From NCBI GenBank assembly GCA_943787985.1, contig CALSOO010000006.1, positions 186,001 to 250,000 on the forward strand: DNA of 64,000 nt, read 5' to 3'. This document shows, piece after piece, positions 16,352-24,605 of this stretch; within the stretch, counting starts at the first letter, position 1, and each line of letters opens with the position of its first letter. The position numbers and the translations under genes were made by a program. Under the pieces are notes generated by a model. It worked only from the letters and a program-made list of their open reading frames with translations. It was not told the DNA's origin and searched no databases. The DNA is from an uncultured Paracoccaceae bacterium (GTDB lineage: Bacteria > Pseudomonadota > Alphaproteobacteria > Rhodobacterales > Rhodobacteraceae).

Positions 16352-17485
16352 TCAATTTTGCGAAAATCTGGCACGCGGGCGGATGATTTGCCCATTCTGC
16401 GCTTGTTCGATGGCATGTCCGATCCACCCTGTGATCCGTGCCAGAGCAAAGAGCGTGAAGGCCGCGTCATCAGGCAAGTCATAGGCGAGTGTGATTGAGG
16501 CAAGGGCGGCATCAATGTTGGGCGCGTGGCCAAGCAATGCGGACATTGCCTTGAGGGTTTGCACTTTGTCCGAAGGGGGGGCGAGGCGGCTCAGGATCAT
16601 AGCTGCCCGTGGGTCGCCCTGAGGGTAAAGGGGATGTCCGAACCCGTATTCATAAGGTGTCATGCTGGCATGTTGGGCGACGAACTCTGCAAAGCGTCCG
16701 TCGTGCCCTTGTTGCAACGCTTCGCGCGTTTTCCCAGCGACGCCCCCGTGTTTCGGCCCCGATAATGTCGCCAGCCCCGCAAGCGCGCAGGCCGCAAGGC
16801 TCGCTCCGGTTGAAGCGCATACGCGTACGGCAAATGTGGATGGGTTCAGTTCGTGGTCTGACAACAACACAAGGGCGCACCGCAAGACGTCGGCGTCTTG
16901 CGCGTTAAGGTCCCAAAGGGTTGCCAGCCGGTTGTGTAGTGGTCCCATTCCTGGTCCGATCAGCGCGTCGGCAAATTCTGCCAACAACTGCCCTGCATCC
17001 CGAACAAGTGCCTCGCGTCCGCGCGATGCTATGGGTGGTGCGTTCGGGGCAATTGCGCTCAGTCTCGCAAGGCCGCGTGCCAACACGCTGTCGCCTGCTT
17101 GTGATTTGCCCAAGGGGAAATCACCCACGAGTGTCGTGCCCAGGTGTCGGGCTGCGATCTCTTCCAAGGTGGCGGTTTTGGCCAAGGTGGTCGCCGGGGC
17201 ATCTCCAAACCAAAGGGTGCCGTTTTTGATGCCGGAAATTGCCGTAGGTAAAACAGGGTCCCCCCACTTGATGCTGCCTGAAGCGACATCGGAGCGTTTC
17301 CGAGACCGGCTGTGCGTTTCGGCGAGTTGTTCCACATCCAGACGATAATACAAACTGCGCCGCCCTTCCTCTGGATCAGCGCGGACGCGCATGAGTTTGC
17401 GACTGGCGTAAGCGTAAAGCGTTTGCTTGCGCACGCCCAACCGTATGCAAGCCTGCGTGGCTGTGATCCATTCATCTAAAGACAT
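16352..17485 (-). CDS. Citrate synthase-family protein with N-terminal helix-turn-helix
   Basis: A 377-aa protein. Residues 1-60 look like a MerR-type helix-turn-helix (WITATQACIRLGVRKQTLYAYASRKLMRVRADPEEGRRSLY). The rest is a citrate synthase-like fold with LLSDHELNPSTFAVR (first catalytic His), GPKHGG, GFGHPLYPQGDPRA (second His) and NIDAAL (catalytic Asp position). It may be a 2-methylcitrate- or citrate-forming enzyme, or a regulator built on that fold; a CoA-ester ligand is plausible. It is divergent from a CoA-transferase gene 73 bases away, which supports a role in acyl-CoA metabolism and possible control of the shared promoter. It is shorter than housekeeping citrate synthases, so it is not gltA. 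Confidence 0.8.
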   Translation of the reverse strand: MSLDEWITATQACIRLGVRKQTLYAYASRKLMRVRADPEEGRRSLYYRLDVEQLAETHSRSRKRSDVASGSIKWGDPVLPTAISGIKNGTLWFGDAPATTLAKTATLEEIAARHLGTTLVGDFPLGKSQAGDSVLARGLARLSAIAPNAPPIASRGREALVRDAGQLLAEFADALIGPGMGPLHNRLATLWDLNAQDADVLRCALVLLSDHELNPSTFAVRVCASTGASLAACALAGLATLSGPKHGGVAGKTREALQQGHDGRFAEFVAQHASMTPYEYGFGHPLYPQGDPRAAMILSRLAPPSDKVQTLKAMSALLGHAPNIDAALASITLAYDLPDDAAFTLFALARITGWIGHAIEQAQNGQIIRPRARFSQN

Positions 17486-17558
17486 AGGTTGATTATGTTT
17501 ATCAAGATTGATTGCAATGCAACGGATTTGCTAGGCCTGAGGTCAAAGGAGATCCGGC

Positions 17559-18914
17559 ATGACCAACTTTTTGACCGCATTGAACGACGCGCTTGGGCCT
17601 GACTTGGCGTTTCAAGGTGCGATTGAAATGGACGGCACAGGCGCATTACCCTCCCTTTGGGCTGTGAGTGATCTGGCGGCCGCGTCGATCGCGGTGGCGG
17701 GGGCGGAAATGGCGGCCTTGACGCATGCATCACGGGTTCGGGTAGACCGCAGGCTTGCGTCGTTTTGGTTCGATATGACATTGCGTCCCCAAGGTTGGAC
17801 ATTGCCGGGTGTCTGGGATGAGGTCGCGGGGGACTACCCAACCGCGGACGGATGGATCAGGCTGCATACGAACGCGCCACATCACAAGGTTGCGGCTTTG
17901 TCAGCGCTTGGGTGCTCTGGAGCCCGTGATGTCGTGGCAGAGGCCGTCGCAGGGTGGTCTGCGCAGGCCTTGCAAGATGCCGTTGTCGCTGCGGGCGGCT
18001 GCGCGGCGGCGATGCATTCGGTTGAGGAATGGGCGGTGCATCCTCAAGGCAAAGCCGTTGCAAAAGAGCCCTTGATTGCATGGTCTCAAATCTCTGACGG
18101 CGGACGCGTTTCCCCGACTCCAACAGGCTTGCGCGGCGTGCGGGTTCTGGACCTCACGCGCATTCTTGCCGGCCCGGTTGCGACCCGTTTCCTTGCAGGG
18201 TTCGGCGCAGAGGTGTTGCGCATTGATCCACTGGATTGGGAAGAAGCGGCAGCAGCCCCAGAGGTCACGTTGGGCAAGCGCTGCGCTGGATTGGATTTGC
18301 GCACAATTGATGGGCGGGCCACTTTTCTGGCACTGCTCAAAGACGCGGACGTTCTGGTACACGGCTACCGATCAGACGCCTTGGAAAACTTGGGGCTTGG
18401 GGCGACGGTGCGTCATGTGGCCAACCCGAATTGCATCGACGTCAGCTTGTGCGCTTACGGGTGGACCGGGCCATGGGCCGCGCGACGGGGTTTTGACAGT
18501 CTGGTGCAAATGAGTTGCGGGATCGCAAGTGCGGGGATGAAGGCTGCGATGTCGGATCGCCCTGTGCCACTGCCCGTACAGGCCTTGGATCATGCGACAG
18601 GGTACATCATGGCCGCAGCGGTTGTACGGGCGCTGCGTGTGCGGGCACAAACGGGCGTAGTGCAGGCCGCGCATCTGTCATTGGCCCGTACGGCGTGTTT
18701 GCTCATGGAGCAGGGGGTGCAACCATCGCAAGACGCATTTGACGTCGAGACAGAACGCGACTTTGGCAAAGTCACGGAACAGACTGTTTGGGGCGCCGCG
18801 CGGCGCCTGCACTTTCCGATGACGTTGGACGGATCAGGGCCGACGTGGCCGTGTCCCGCAGGGCCACTGAAGCGTGATGTCGCATCTTGGAGCCTGCCAA
18901 GACAGACACCCTGA
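17559..18914 (+). CDS. CaiB/BaiF (family III) CoA-transferase, halves in swapped order
   Basis: A 451-aa protein. The usual N-terminal domain of the family (GLRGVRVLDLTRILAGPVATRFLAGFGAEVLRIDP) begins only at about residue 190. The catalytic Asp is probably Asp344 in QALDHATGY. Residues about 90-175 (YPTADGWIRLH, LSALG, AGGCAAAMHSVEEWAVHPQG) look like the normal C-terminal half of the same family. The order is therefore C-like half then N-like half, a circular permutation, and the chain stops where the usual C-terminal half would start. Start at 17559 has AAAGGAG at ideal spacing. Such enzymes move CoA between acids; the partners are unknown. Divergent from the HTH-citrate synthase gene. Confidence 0.85.
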   Translation: MTNFLTALNDALGPDLAFQGAIEMDGTGALPSLWAVSDLAAASIAVAGAEMAALTHASRVRVDRRLASFWFDMTLRPQGWTLPGVWDEVAGDYPTADGWIRLHTNAPHHKVAALSALGCSGARDVVAEAVAGWSAQALQDAVVAAGGCAAAMHSVEEWAVHPQGKAVAKEPLIAWSQISDGGRVSPTPTGLRGVRVLDLTRILAGPVATRFLAGFGAEVLRIDPLDWEEAAAAPEVTLGKRCAGLDLRTIDGRATFLALLKDADVLVHGYRSDALENLGLGATVRHVANPNCIDVSLCAYGWTGPWAARRGFDSLVQMSCGIASAGMKAAMSDRPVPLPVQALDHATGYIMAAAVVRALRVRAQTGVVQAAHLSLARTACLLMEQGVQPSQDAFDVETERDFGKVTEQTVWGAARRLHFPMTLDGSGPTWPCPAGPLKRDVASWSLPRQTP

Positions 18915-19112
18915 TTGGCCACGGATTGTGGTTTCTTGACCAAACGAAATATGCGCTGGGCAAGCGGGGCGCATCATGTTCTGGCTGATCAGGTCGCACC
19001 CTTAAAGTCGTTGGCGAAACAGCTTCTGTCGAAAACCGATTGAGACTAGGGGCCAAGACTTGCTACCACTATCTCAAAAGCGCGACGTGACCTCGCGCGG
19101 GGGAGATGGATC

Positions 19113-20366
19113 ATGCGTTTTTCTGGCTTACGCGTTCTCAAAGAAGGACTGACAGGCAACAAAGGCTGGACGCCTCATTGGCGCGATCCGGAGCCCAGGT
19201 CCGAATATGACGTGATCATAATCGGTGGGGGCGGACACGGGCTGGCAACCGCGCATTATCTGGCCTCTGTCCACGGGATCACGAGTGTGGCCGTGTTGGA
19301 AAAAGGGTACATTGGCGGGGGCAATGTAGGGCGCAATACCACGATCGTGCGCGCCAACTACGGGCTGCCGGGGAATTCCGAGTTTTACAGCCACTCTCTG
19401 AAGCTTTGGGAAGGGCTGGAAGAGGACCTGAACTACAACGTCATGCACTCCCAGCGCGGCATCATCAATTTGTTCAACTCTGACGGGGCACGGGATGCGG
19501 CAGCGCGGCGCGGCAATCAGATGATGTCCCAAGGCGACGACGCGGTTCTGATGGACAACGCTGCTGTGCGCAAGTTGATCCCTTATCTGGATTTTGAACA
19601 AACCCGCTTTCCGATCTACGGGGGCCTATACCATCCACGCGGTGGCACAGCCCGCCATGACGCGGTGGCATGGGGTTTTGCACGCGCCGCAGACCAGCGC
19701 GGTGTGGATTTGATCCAGCAATGTGAAGTCACAGGCATAGATATTGTGGATGGTAAAGTGCGCGGCGTGCAAACCACCCGCGGCCCGATCCGCGCCAAAA
19801 AGATCGGGATGGCGGCTGCAGGGCGTTCGAGCCAAGTGGCGGCCATGGCCGGAATGCGCCTGCCAATCGAAAGTCATGTGTTGCAGGCTTTTGTCACTGA
19901 GGGGCTCAAACCCTGCATCGACACTGTTATCACGTACCCGATGGGGCACTTTTACATCAGCCAGTCTGACAAGGGGGGCTTGGTCTTTGGAGGCGCGCTA
20001 GATTTCTATTCCAGCTACGCGGCCCGTGGAAACTTGCCCATGGCCGAACACGTGATCGAAAACGCACTGACCTTGATGCCGATGCTGACCAAAGCCAAGG
20101 TGCTCCGCTCGTGGGGGGGAATCATGGACATGTCCTTTGACGGCTCTCCCATCATCGACAAAACTCATATCGACGGCCTCTATTTGAACTGCGGCTGGTG
20201 TTACGGAGGCTTCAAGGCGACCCCCGGTTCGGGAAACGTATTCGCGCACTTGATCGCCACAGATACCCCGCACGAGGTCGCCAAAGGGCACCGTCTGGAT
20301 CGGTTCCGTACAGGACGTGGGATCATGGATGAAGAGGCCGCAGGGTCTCAGCACAATTTACACTAG
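19113..20366 (+). CDS. soxB: Sarcosine oxidase subunit beta
   Basis: The FAD-bearing catalytic subunit (417 aa) of heterotetrameric sarcosine oxidase, which oxidatively demethylates sarcosine to glycine, passing the methyl carbon to tetrahydrofolate and producing H2O2. The FAD-binding motif is IIIGGGGHGLATAHYLA (residues 36-51). The DAO-family middle includes GGLYHPRGGTARHDAVAWG; a His here, likely His182, is where FMN is covalently held in the studied enzymes (assignment inferred). Near the end SWGGIMDMSFDGSPIIDKT and GWCYGGFKATPGSG complete the flavin site. GGGGGAGATGG precedes the ATG. First gene of soxBDAG. Confidence 0.95.
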   Translation: MRFSGLRVLKEGLTGNKGWTPHWRDPEPRSEYDVIIIGGGGHGLATAHYLASVHGITSVAVLEKGYIGGGNVGRNTTIVRANYGLPGNSEFYSHSLKLWEGLEEDLNYNVMHSQRGIINLFNSDGARDAAARRGNQMMSQGDDAVLMDNAAVRKLIPYLDFEQTRFPIYGGLYHPRGGTARHDAVAWGFARAADQRGVDLIQQCEVTGIDIVDGKVRGVQTTRGPIRAKKIGMAAAGRSSQVAAMAGMRLPIESHVLQAFVTEGLKPCIDTVITYPMGHFYISQSDKGGLVFGGALDFYSSYAARGNLPMAEHVIENALTLMPMLTKAKVLRSWGGIMDMSFDGSPIIDKTHIDGLYLNCGWCYGGFKATPGSGNVFAHLIATDTPHEVAKGHRLDRFRTGRGIMDEEAAGSQHNLH

Positions 20367-20451
20367 AGGTGTCCGGGATGTTGAGAACCAAAGCCAAGCA
20401 TAGTTTGAATGAGAAGAATGACGGGCTCCGGCCCTTTGGAAGGGGCGTCTG

Positions 20452-20754
20452 ATGCGGTTGCCATGTCCGTTGTGCGGGGAACGTGATCTTCGCGAGTTTT
20501 ATTATCAGGGGGCTGCAGTCTCCTTGACCCGTCCTGATCCTGACGCCGGAGCCGACGCGTGGGCCGACTATGTGCATTTGCGTGAAAACCTGCCCGGTGA
20601 TCTGGAAGAAATGTGGCACCATGCACAGGGGTGTGGCGCATGGTTGGTGGTGACCCGCAATACGGCGACCCATGTCGTCAAAGGCGCAAAGCTGGCGATG
20701 GACACCAAACGGGCGGACACCAAACGGGCGGACACCAAAGGGGCGCGCACATGA
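20452..20754 (+). CDS. soxD: Sarcosine oxidase subunit delta
   Basis: The small (100 aa) structural subunit. It carries the zinc-binding CPLCGERDLREF at residues 5-16 and the partner MWHHAQGCGAWLVVTRN (residues 53-70), as known for SoxD. The C-terminal tail DTKRADTKRADTKGA is coded by three 15-base direct repeats (20701-20745) and has no structural counterpart I know. It lies 85 bases after soxB, and its stop overlaps the soxA start (ATGA). Confidence 0.93.
   Translation: MRLPCPLCGERDLREFYYQGAAVSLTRPDPDAGADAWADYVHLRENLPGDLEEMWHHAQGCGAWLVVTRNTATHVVKGAKLAMDTKRADTKRADTKGART
20701..20745 (+). repeat. Three tandem 15-base repeats in the soxD tail
   Basis: The unit GACACCAAACGGGCG occurs at 20701-20715 and 20716-20730. 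It appears once more with one change (GACACCAAAGGGGCG) at 20731-20745. It adds five residues per copy (DTKRA) in frame, so copy number can change without breaking soxD. It ends 6 bases before the soxA start codon. Confidence 0.9.
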
Positions 20755-23669
20755 GGGTCAGGAACAAAGGGCGCATTGACCGCTCCAAACCCGTTTCGTT
20801 TACCTTTGATGGCAATAACTACCGCGGATTTGAAGGGGACACGCTGGCCTCTGCCTTGCTGGCCAATGACGTGCGCCTTGTGTCGCGGTCGTTCAAATAT
20901 CACCGTCCGCGCGGGATCCTGACTGCCGGCAGTGAAGAGCCGAACGCCTTGGTCACCATCGGATCTGGCGGGCATCAGGACCCCAATGTCCGCGCCACCG
21001 TGCAGGAAATTTACGAAGGGCTTGAGGCGCGTTCCCAGAATGCTTGGCCGTCCCTTGAATTCGACGTGATGGCTGTCAACGATCTGGCCTCGCCGTTTCT
21101 GGGCGCGGGGTTTTATTACAAAACCTTCATGTGGCCGCGCGCGTTTTGGGAAAAGATCTACGAACCGATTATTCGCCGTGCTGCTGGATTGGGTGCGCTG
21201 AGTGGCCAGCCCAACGCAGACACCTATGAACGCGCCTTTGCCCATTGCGATGTGCTGGTTATCGGCGGTGGGCCTGCGGGATTGATGGCGGCGTTGACAG
21301 CCGGGCAGGCGGGGGCCGACGTTATTCTTGCGGATGAAGACAGCCTGTTGGGGGGGCGTTTGAACCTTGAAACCCTCGAGGTTGACGGACAAAGCGGCGC
21401 GGCTTGGGCGGCAGGTGTTGCCGCGCAGTTGAATGCGATGGAAAACGTGCGGGTTATGACTCGAACCACCATCACAGGCGCCTACGATCAGGGGACTTAC
21501 GGCGCGCTGGAGCGGGTCAATCACCACACGTCCGTGCGCAACGGCAAAGCCCCGCTCGAGACCTTCTGGCGTATCGCGGCCAAACACGCGATCCTGTGTG
21601 CAGGGGCGTTGGAACGCCCCGTGGCGTTTCAAAACAATGATCGTCCCGGCATTATGACAGCAGGCGCAGTGCGCGCATATTTGAACCGCTGGGGCGTGGC
21701 GCCTGGCAAGGCAATCACGGTCTTTGCCAACAATGACGATGCCCATCGCACTGCCCTTGATATGATCGACGCCGGCGTACACGTATCAGCCGTGATCGAC
21801 AGTCGCGCGGAGGCCGAAGCGCTGGGCGCTTACACGCTGATACGCGGCGCGCATGTGACCAACACGGGCGGGCGCAAAAGACTGGAAAGCATCACGGTGC
21901 GCAGCGCTTCGGGCGCGCAAAACATTGCCACCGATTGTCTGGCTATGTCTGGCGGGTGGAACCCCACCGTGCACCTGACGTGCCACATGAATGGGCGCCC
22001 CACATGGCGCGAAGACATCGCAAGTTTTGTTCCCACCGAAGGGGCTATTCCGGGATTGGTCACGGCAGGTGCGTGCCAGGGCGATTTCTCTACGGCGGCC
22101 TGTTTACAGGCGGGCGCGGCAGCAGCTGCCCACATTCTGGGCTGCGACATGGCTGATGTGCCTGTGGGCGATGACTGTGCCTATAGGATGGAGCCGCTTT
22201 GGGCGGTGCCGGGCAAAGGGCGCGCGTGGCTGGATTTCCAAAACGACGTCTCTGTGAAGGACATCAAACAAGCAGCGACGGAAAACTTCCGCTCTGTCGA
22301 GCATATGAAGCGTTACACGACCCAAGGGATGGCAACGGATCAAGGCAAGAATTCCAACGTTCAGGCCTTGGCGCTTTTGGCCGATGCGACGCGGCGCGGG
22401 ATTCCGGAAACCGGCACCACCACGTTCCGCCCCCCGTATTCGCCTGTGGCTATGGCTGCGCTGGCGGCGGGGGCCGAGGGCAAAGGGTTTATGCCCGAAC
22501 GCTTCACCACCAGCCATGTGGCCACCAAAGAGCGCAAGGCCCCGATGATCGAGGCAGGATTGTGGTACCGCCCGAGCTACTTCCCGATCAAAGGAGAAAC
22601 GCACTGGCGCCAGTCCTGTGACCGTGAAGTGGGCTATGTCCGCGAAGCCGTCGGGGTGTGTGATGTGTCCACGCTGGGTAAGATCGACATACAGGGACCA
22701 GACGCAGGGGCGTTGCTGGATTTCATCTACACCAACATGTTTTCTACCCTGAAAGTGGGGCGGACACGCTATGGTCTGATGTTGCGCGAAGACGGGCATG
22801 TTATGGATGACGGCACCACCGCACGGCTCTCTGAGGATCACTATGTGATGACGACCACCACAGCTGCGGCGGGGGATGTCATGCGCCACCTTGAGTTTGT
22901 GACGCAGTGCCTGCGTCCTGACCTTGATGTGCGCTTTGCCTCTGTGACAGAGCAATGGGCGCAGTTCGCCGTGGCAGGTCCAAAGGCACGCGATCTGTTG
23001 AACGGCCTGCTGGACGCCCCGATTGACGGGGAAAGTTGGCCGTTTATGGCCTGCGGGCCAGTATCGGTCGGAGGCATCAAGGCGCGCTTGTTCCGCATCT
23101 CTTTCTCTGGCGAGCACGCGTATGAAATCGCTGTGCCGTCGCGCTACGGTGACGCGCTGTTCCGCGCGCTTGTCAAACGGGCAGAGAAACTGGGCGGCGG
23201 CCCTTACGGAATGGAAGCTCTGAACGTTCTGCGGATTGAAAAAGGATTCATCACCCACTCGGAAATTCACGGACGCGTGACGGCGTTCGATATTGGAATG
23301 GGCCGTATGGTGAGCGCGAAAAAGGATTGCATCGGCAAAACCATGTCGATGCGCGAAGGGCTGTTGGACGAAGACCGCGAGCAGCTGATGGGCTTCAAGC
23401 CTATCGGACCGGTCATGCAGCTTACCGCAGGGGCACATTTGTACGAAGAGGGCGCAGAGCCAGTGGCTGCCAATGATTTGGGCTACTTCACTTCCGTCGC
23501 GTTTTCCCCGACCTTCGGCCATTATCTGGCTCTCGGGTTCGTGCGCACAGGGGCGGCGCGCAAAGGGGATCGATTGAAAATGGTGGACGCTGTACGCGGT
23601 ATCGAGACGGTGGTCGAAGTCTGCCACCCTGTCTTCTTTGATCCAGAAGGGGAGCGGACACGTGGTTGA
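20751..23669 (+). CDS. soxA: Sarcosine oxidase subunit alpha
   Basis: The large (972 aa) subunit. The N-terminus has a ferredoxin-like fold (VSFTFDGNNYRGFEGDTLASALLAND, about residues 15-40) without iron-sulfur cysteines. An NAD-binding Rossmann motif VLVIGGGPAGLMAAL follows (about 168-182). The C-terminal third, from about residue 590, is the aminomethyltransferase (GcvT)-like tetrahydrofolate-binding domain (CDREVGYVREAVGVCDVSTLGKIDIQG; later GMEALNVLRIEKGF). It channels formaldehyde from the beta-subunit flavin site to folate. ATG 20751 overlaps the soxD stop by four bases; the ORF upstream of it lies within soxD and is rejected. Length is normal. Confidence 0.95.
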   Translation: MRVRNKGRIDRSKPVSFTFDGNNYRGFEGDTLASALLANDVRLVSRSFKYHRPRGILTAGSEEPNALVTIGSGGHQDPNVRATVQEIYEGLEARSQNAWPSLEFDVMAVNDLASPFLGAGFYYKTFMWPRAFWEKIYEPIIRRAAGLGALSGQPNADTYERAFAHCDVLVIGGGPAGLMAALTAGQAGADVILADEDSLLGGRLNLETLEVDGQSGAAWAAGVAAQLNAMENVRVMTRTTITGAYDQGTYGALERVNHHTSVRNGKAPLETFWRIAAKHAILCAGALERPVAFQNNDRPGIMTAGAVRAYLNRWGVAPGKAITVFANNDDAHRTALDMIDAGVHVSAVIDSRAEAEALGAYTLIRGAHVTNTGGRKRLESITVRSASGAQNIATDCLAMSGGWNPTVHLTCHMNGRPTWREDIASFVPTEGAIPGLVTAGACQGDFSTAACLQAGAAAAAHILGCDMADVPVGDDCAYRMEPLWAVPGKGRAWLDFQNDVSVKDIKQAATENFRSVEHMKRYTTQGMATDQGKNSNVQALALLADATRRGIPETGTTTFRPPYSPVAMAALAAGAEGKGFMPERFTTSHVATKERKAPMIEAGLWYRPSYFPIKGETHWRQSCDREVGYVREAVGVCDVSTLGKIDIQGPDAGALLDFIYTNMFSTLKVGRTRYGLMLREDGHVMDDGTTARLSEDHYVMTTTTAAAGDVMRHLEFVTQCLRPDLDVRFASVTEQWAQFAVAGPKARDLLNGLLDAPIDGESWPFMACGPVSVGGIKARLFRISFSGEHAYEIAVPSRYGDALFRALVKRAEKLGGGPYGMEALNVLRIEKGFITHSEIHGRVTAFDIGMGRMVSAKKDCIGKTMSMREGLLDEDREQLMGFKPIGPVMQLTAGAHLYEEGAEPVAANDLGYFTSVAFSPTFGHYLALGFVRTGAARKGDRLKMVDAVRGIETVVEVCHPVFFDPEGERTRG

Positions 23670-24207
23670 TTTGAAGGCAAAAACACCTCTGGACGGGATG
23701 GTGCCTGTCACGATTGGTACAGTCACGTTGCGTGAATTGGATGGGGGGGTGATGACGTCGCTCTCTCCTTACAGCGGGCAGGAAAAGGTGCTGTCCGATG
23801 CGCTGAAATCCAGTCACGGCATGGCGTTTCCCAAGCCCAACCGCACCACCGGACGCGAAGGTGCGCGCGCCATTTGGTTTGGTCGGGCGCAAGCCATGTT
23901 GACGGGCCCCATGCCCGACGCAGGTCTCGCAAAACATGCCGCCCTGACGGATCAATCCGATGCGTGGGTGGTTGTAGAACTCAAAGGGGCAGGGAGTACG
24001 GATGTGCTGGCGCGCCTGACTCCGATTGATCTGCGCGACAGCATTTTCAAGTCGGGGCATACAGCGCGCACCGATCTGATGCACATGGCGGCATCCATCA
24101 CACGCACTGGCATGGACAGCTTTGTGGTCATGGTGTTCCGCTCGATGGCGCAGACGTTGTTACATGATTTGGAAAAGGCGATGGCAGGCGTCGCCTCACG
24201 CGGCTAA
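23662..24207 (+). CDS. soxG: Sarcosine oxidase subunit gamma
   Basis: The 181-aa gamma subunit, a folate-binding-fold partner of SoxA. Recognisable parts are SGQEKVLSDALKSSHGMAFPKPNRTT and AIWFGRAQAMLTGP, and LARLTPIDLRDSIFKSGHTARTDLMHM near the C-terminus. I chose the GTG at 23662, which has GGGGAG 7 bases upstream and overlaps soxA by eight bases. An in-frame ATG at 23638 lies further inside soxA. It closes soxBDAG. The purU/glyA/folD genes that often follow in other organisms are not next to it here. Confidence 0.9.
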   Translation: MVDLKAKTPLDGMVPVTIGTVTLRELDGGVMTSLSPYSGQEKVLSDALKSSHGMAFPKPNRTTGREGARAIWFGRAQAMLTGPMPDAGLAKHAALTDQSDAWVVVELKGAGSTDVLARLTPIDLRDSIFKSGHTARTDLMHMAASITRTGMDSFVVMVFRSMAQTLLHDLEKAMAGVASRG

Positions 24208-24240
24208 ATTGGCGCAAACGAATCCTCACTGGAGAATGCC

Positions 24241-24546
24241 ATGCGCCGCTTTTCGATTGCTTTTGCCCTGACGCTCACTGCCACGACGGCCCTCGCGGAG
24301 GACGTGAGCAAAACTGAAGATTGCGGGTATCAAGCGGATGTGGTCGCCGCGATCCAGCAAGCGCGTTTGGATCGTGTGAAGGAAACCAATCTGGCCGAAG
24401 CCATCGCTGAAACCAATCCGGAGTGGCCCGAGCGGTACAACAACGCAGTGACTGTGTTGGCCGGTGCAATCTATCGGGTGAAACGCCGTGACCTGAAGGA
24501 TGTTGATTTGGGTGAGCAGTGGAAGACGGCCTGCTTGTCTCAATAA
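24241..24546 (+). CDS. Small secreted protein of unknown function
   Basis: A 101-aa protein with a clear Sec signal peptide (MRRFSIAFALTLTATTALAED, cleavage about residue 19). The mature part is charged and helical (QADVVAAIQQARLDRVKETNLAEAIAETNPEWPERYNNAV), with one cysteine near each end (Cys28, Cys98) that could form a disulphide. I do not recognise a named family. GGAGAATGCC precedes the ATG. It lies between soxG and dnaG in the same direction and may be its own unit. Confidence 0.78.
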   Translation: MRRFSIAFALTLTATTALAEDVSKTEDCGYQADVVAAIQQARLDRVKETNLAEAIAETNPEWPERYNNAVTVLAGAIYRVKRRDLKDVDLGEQWKTACLSQ

Positions 24547-24605
24547 GGTTGTTATTGGGGCAGTGCAGACTCGACTCTGACGCTGCGAGCCCCAATATAT
24601 AGAGC

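Noticed and set aside
22104-23726. 540-aa minus-strand reading frame opposite soxA/soxG
   Set aside because: It lies wholly antisense to well-conserved sarcosine oxidase genes, and its His/Arg-rich translation is typical of GC-rich shadow frames.
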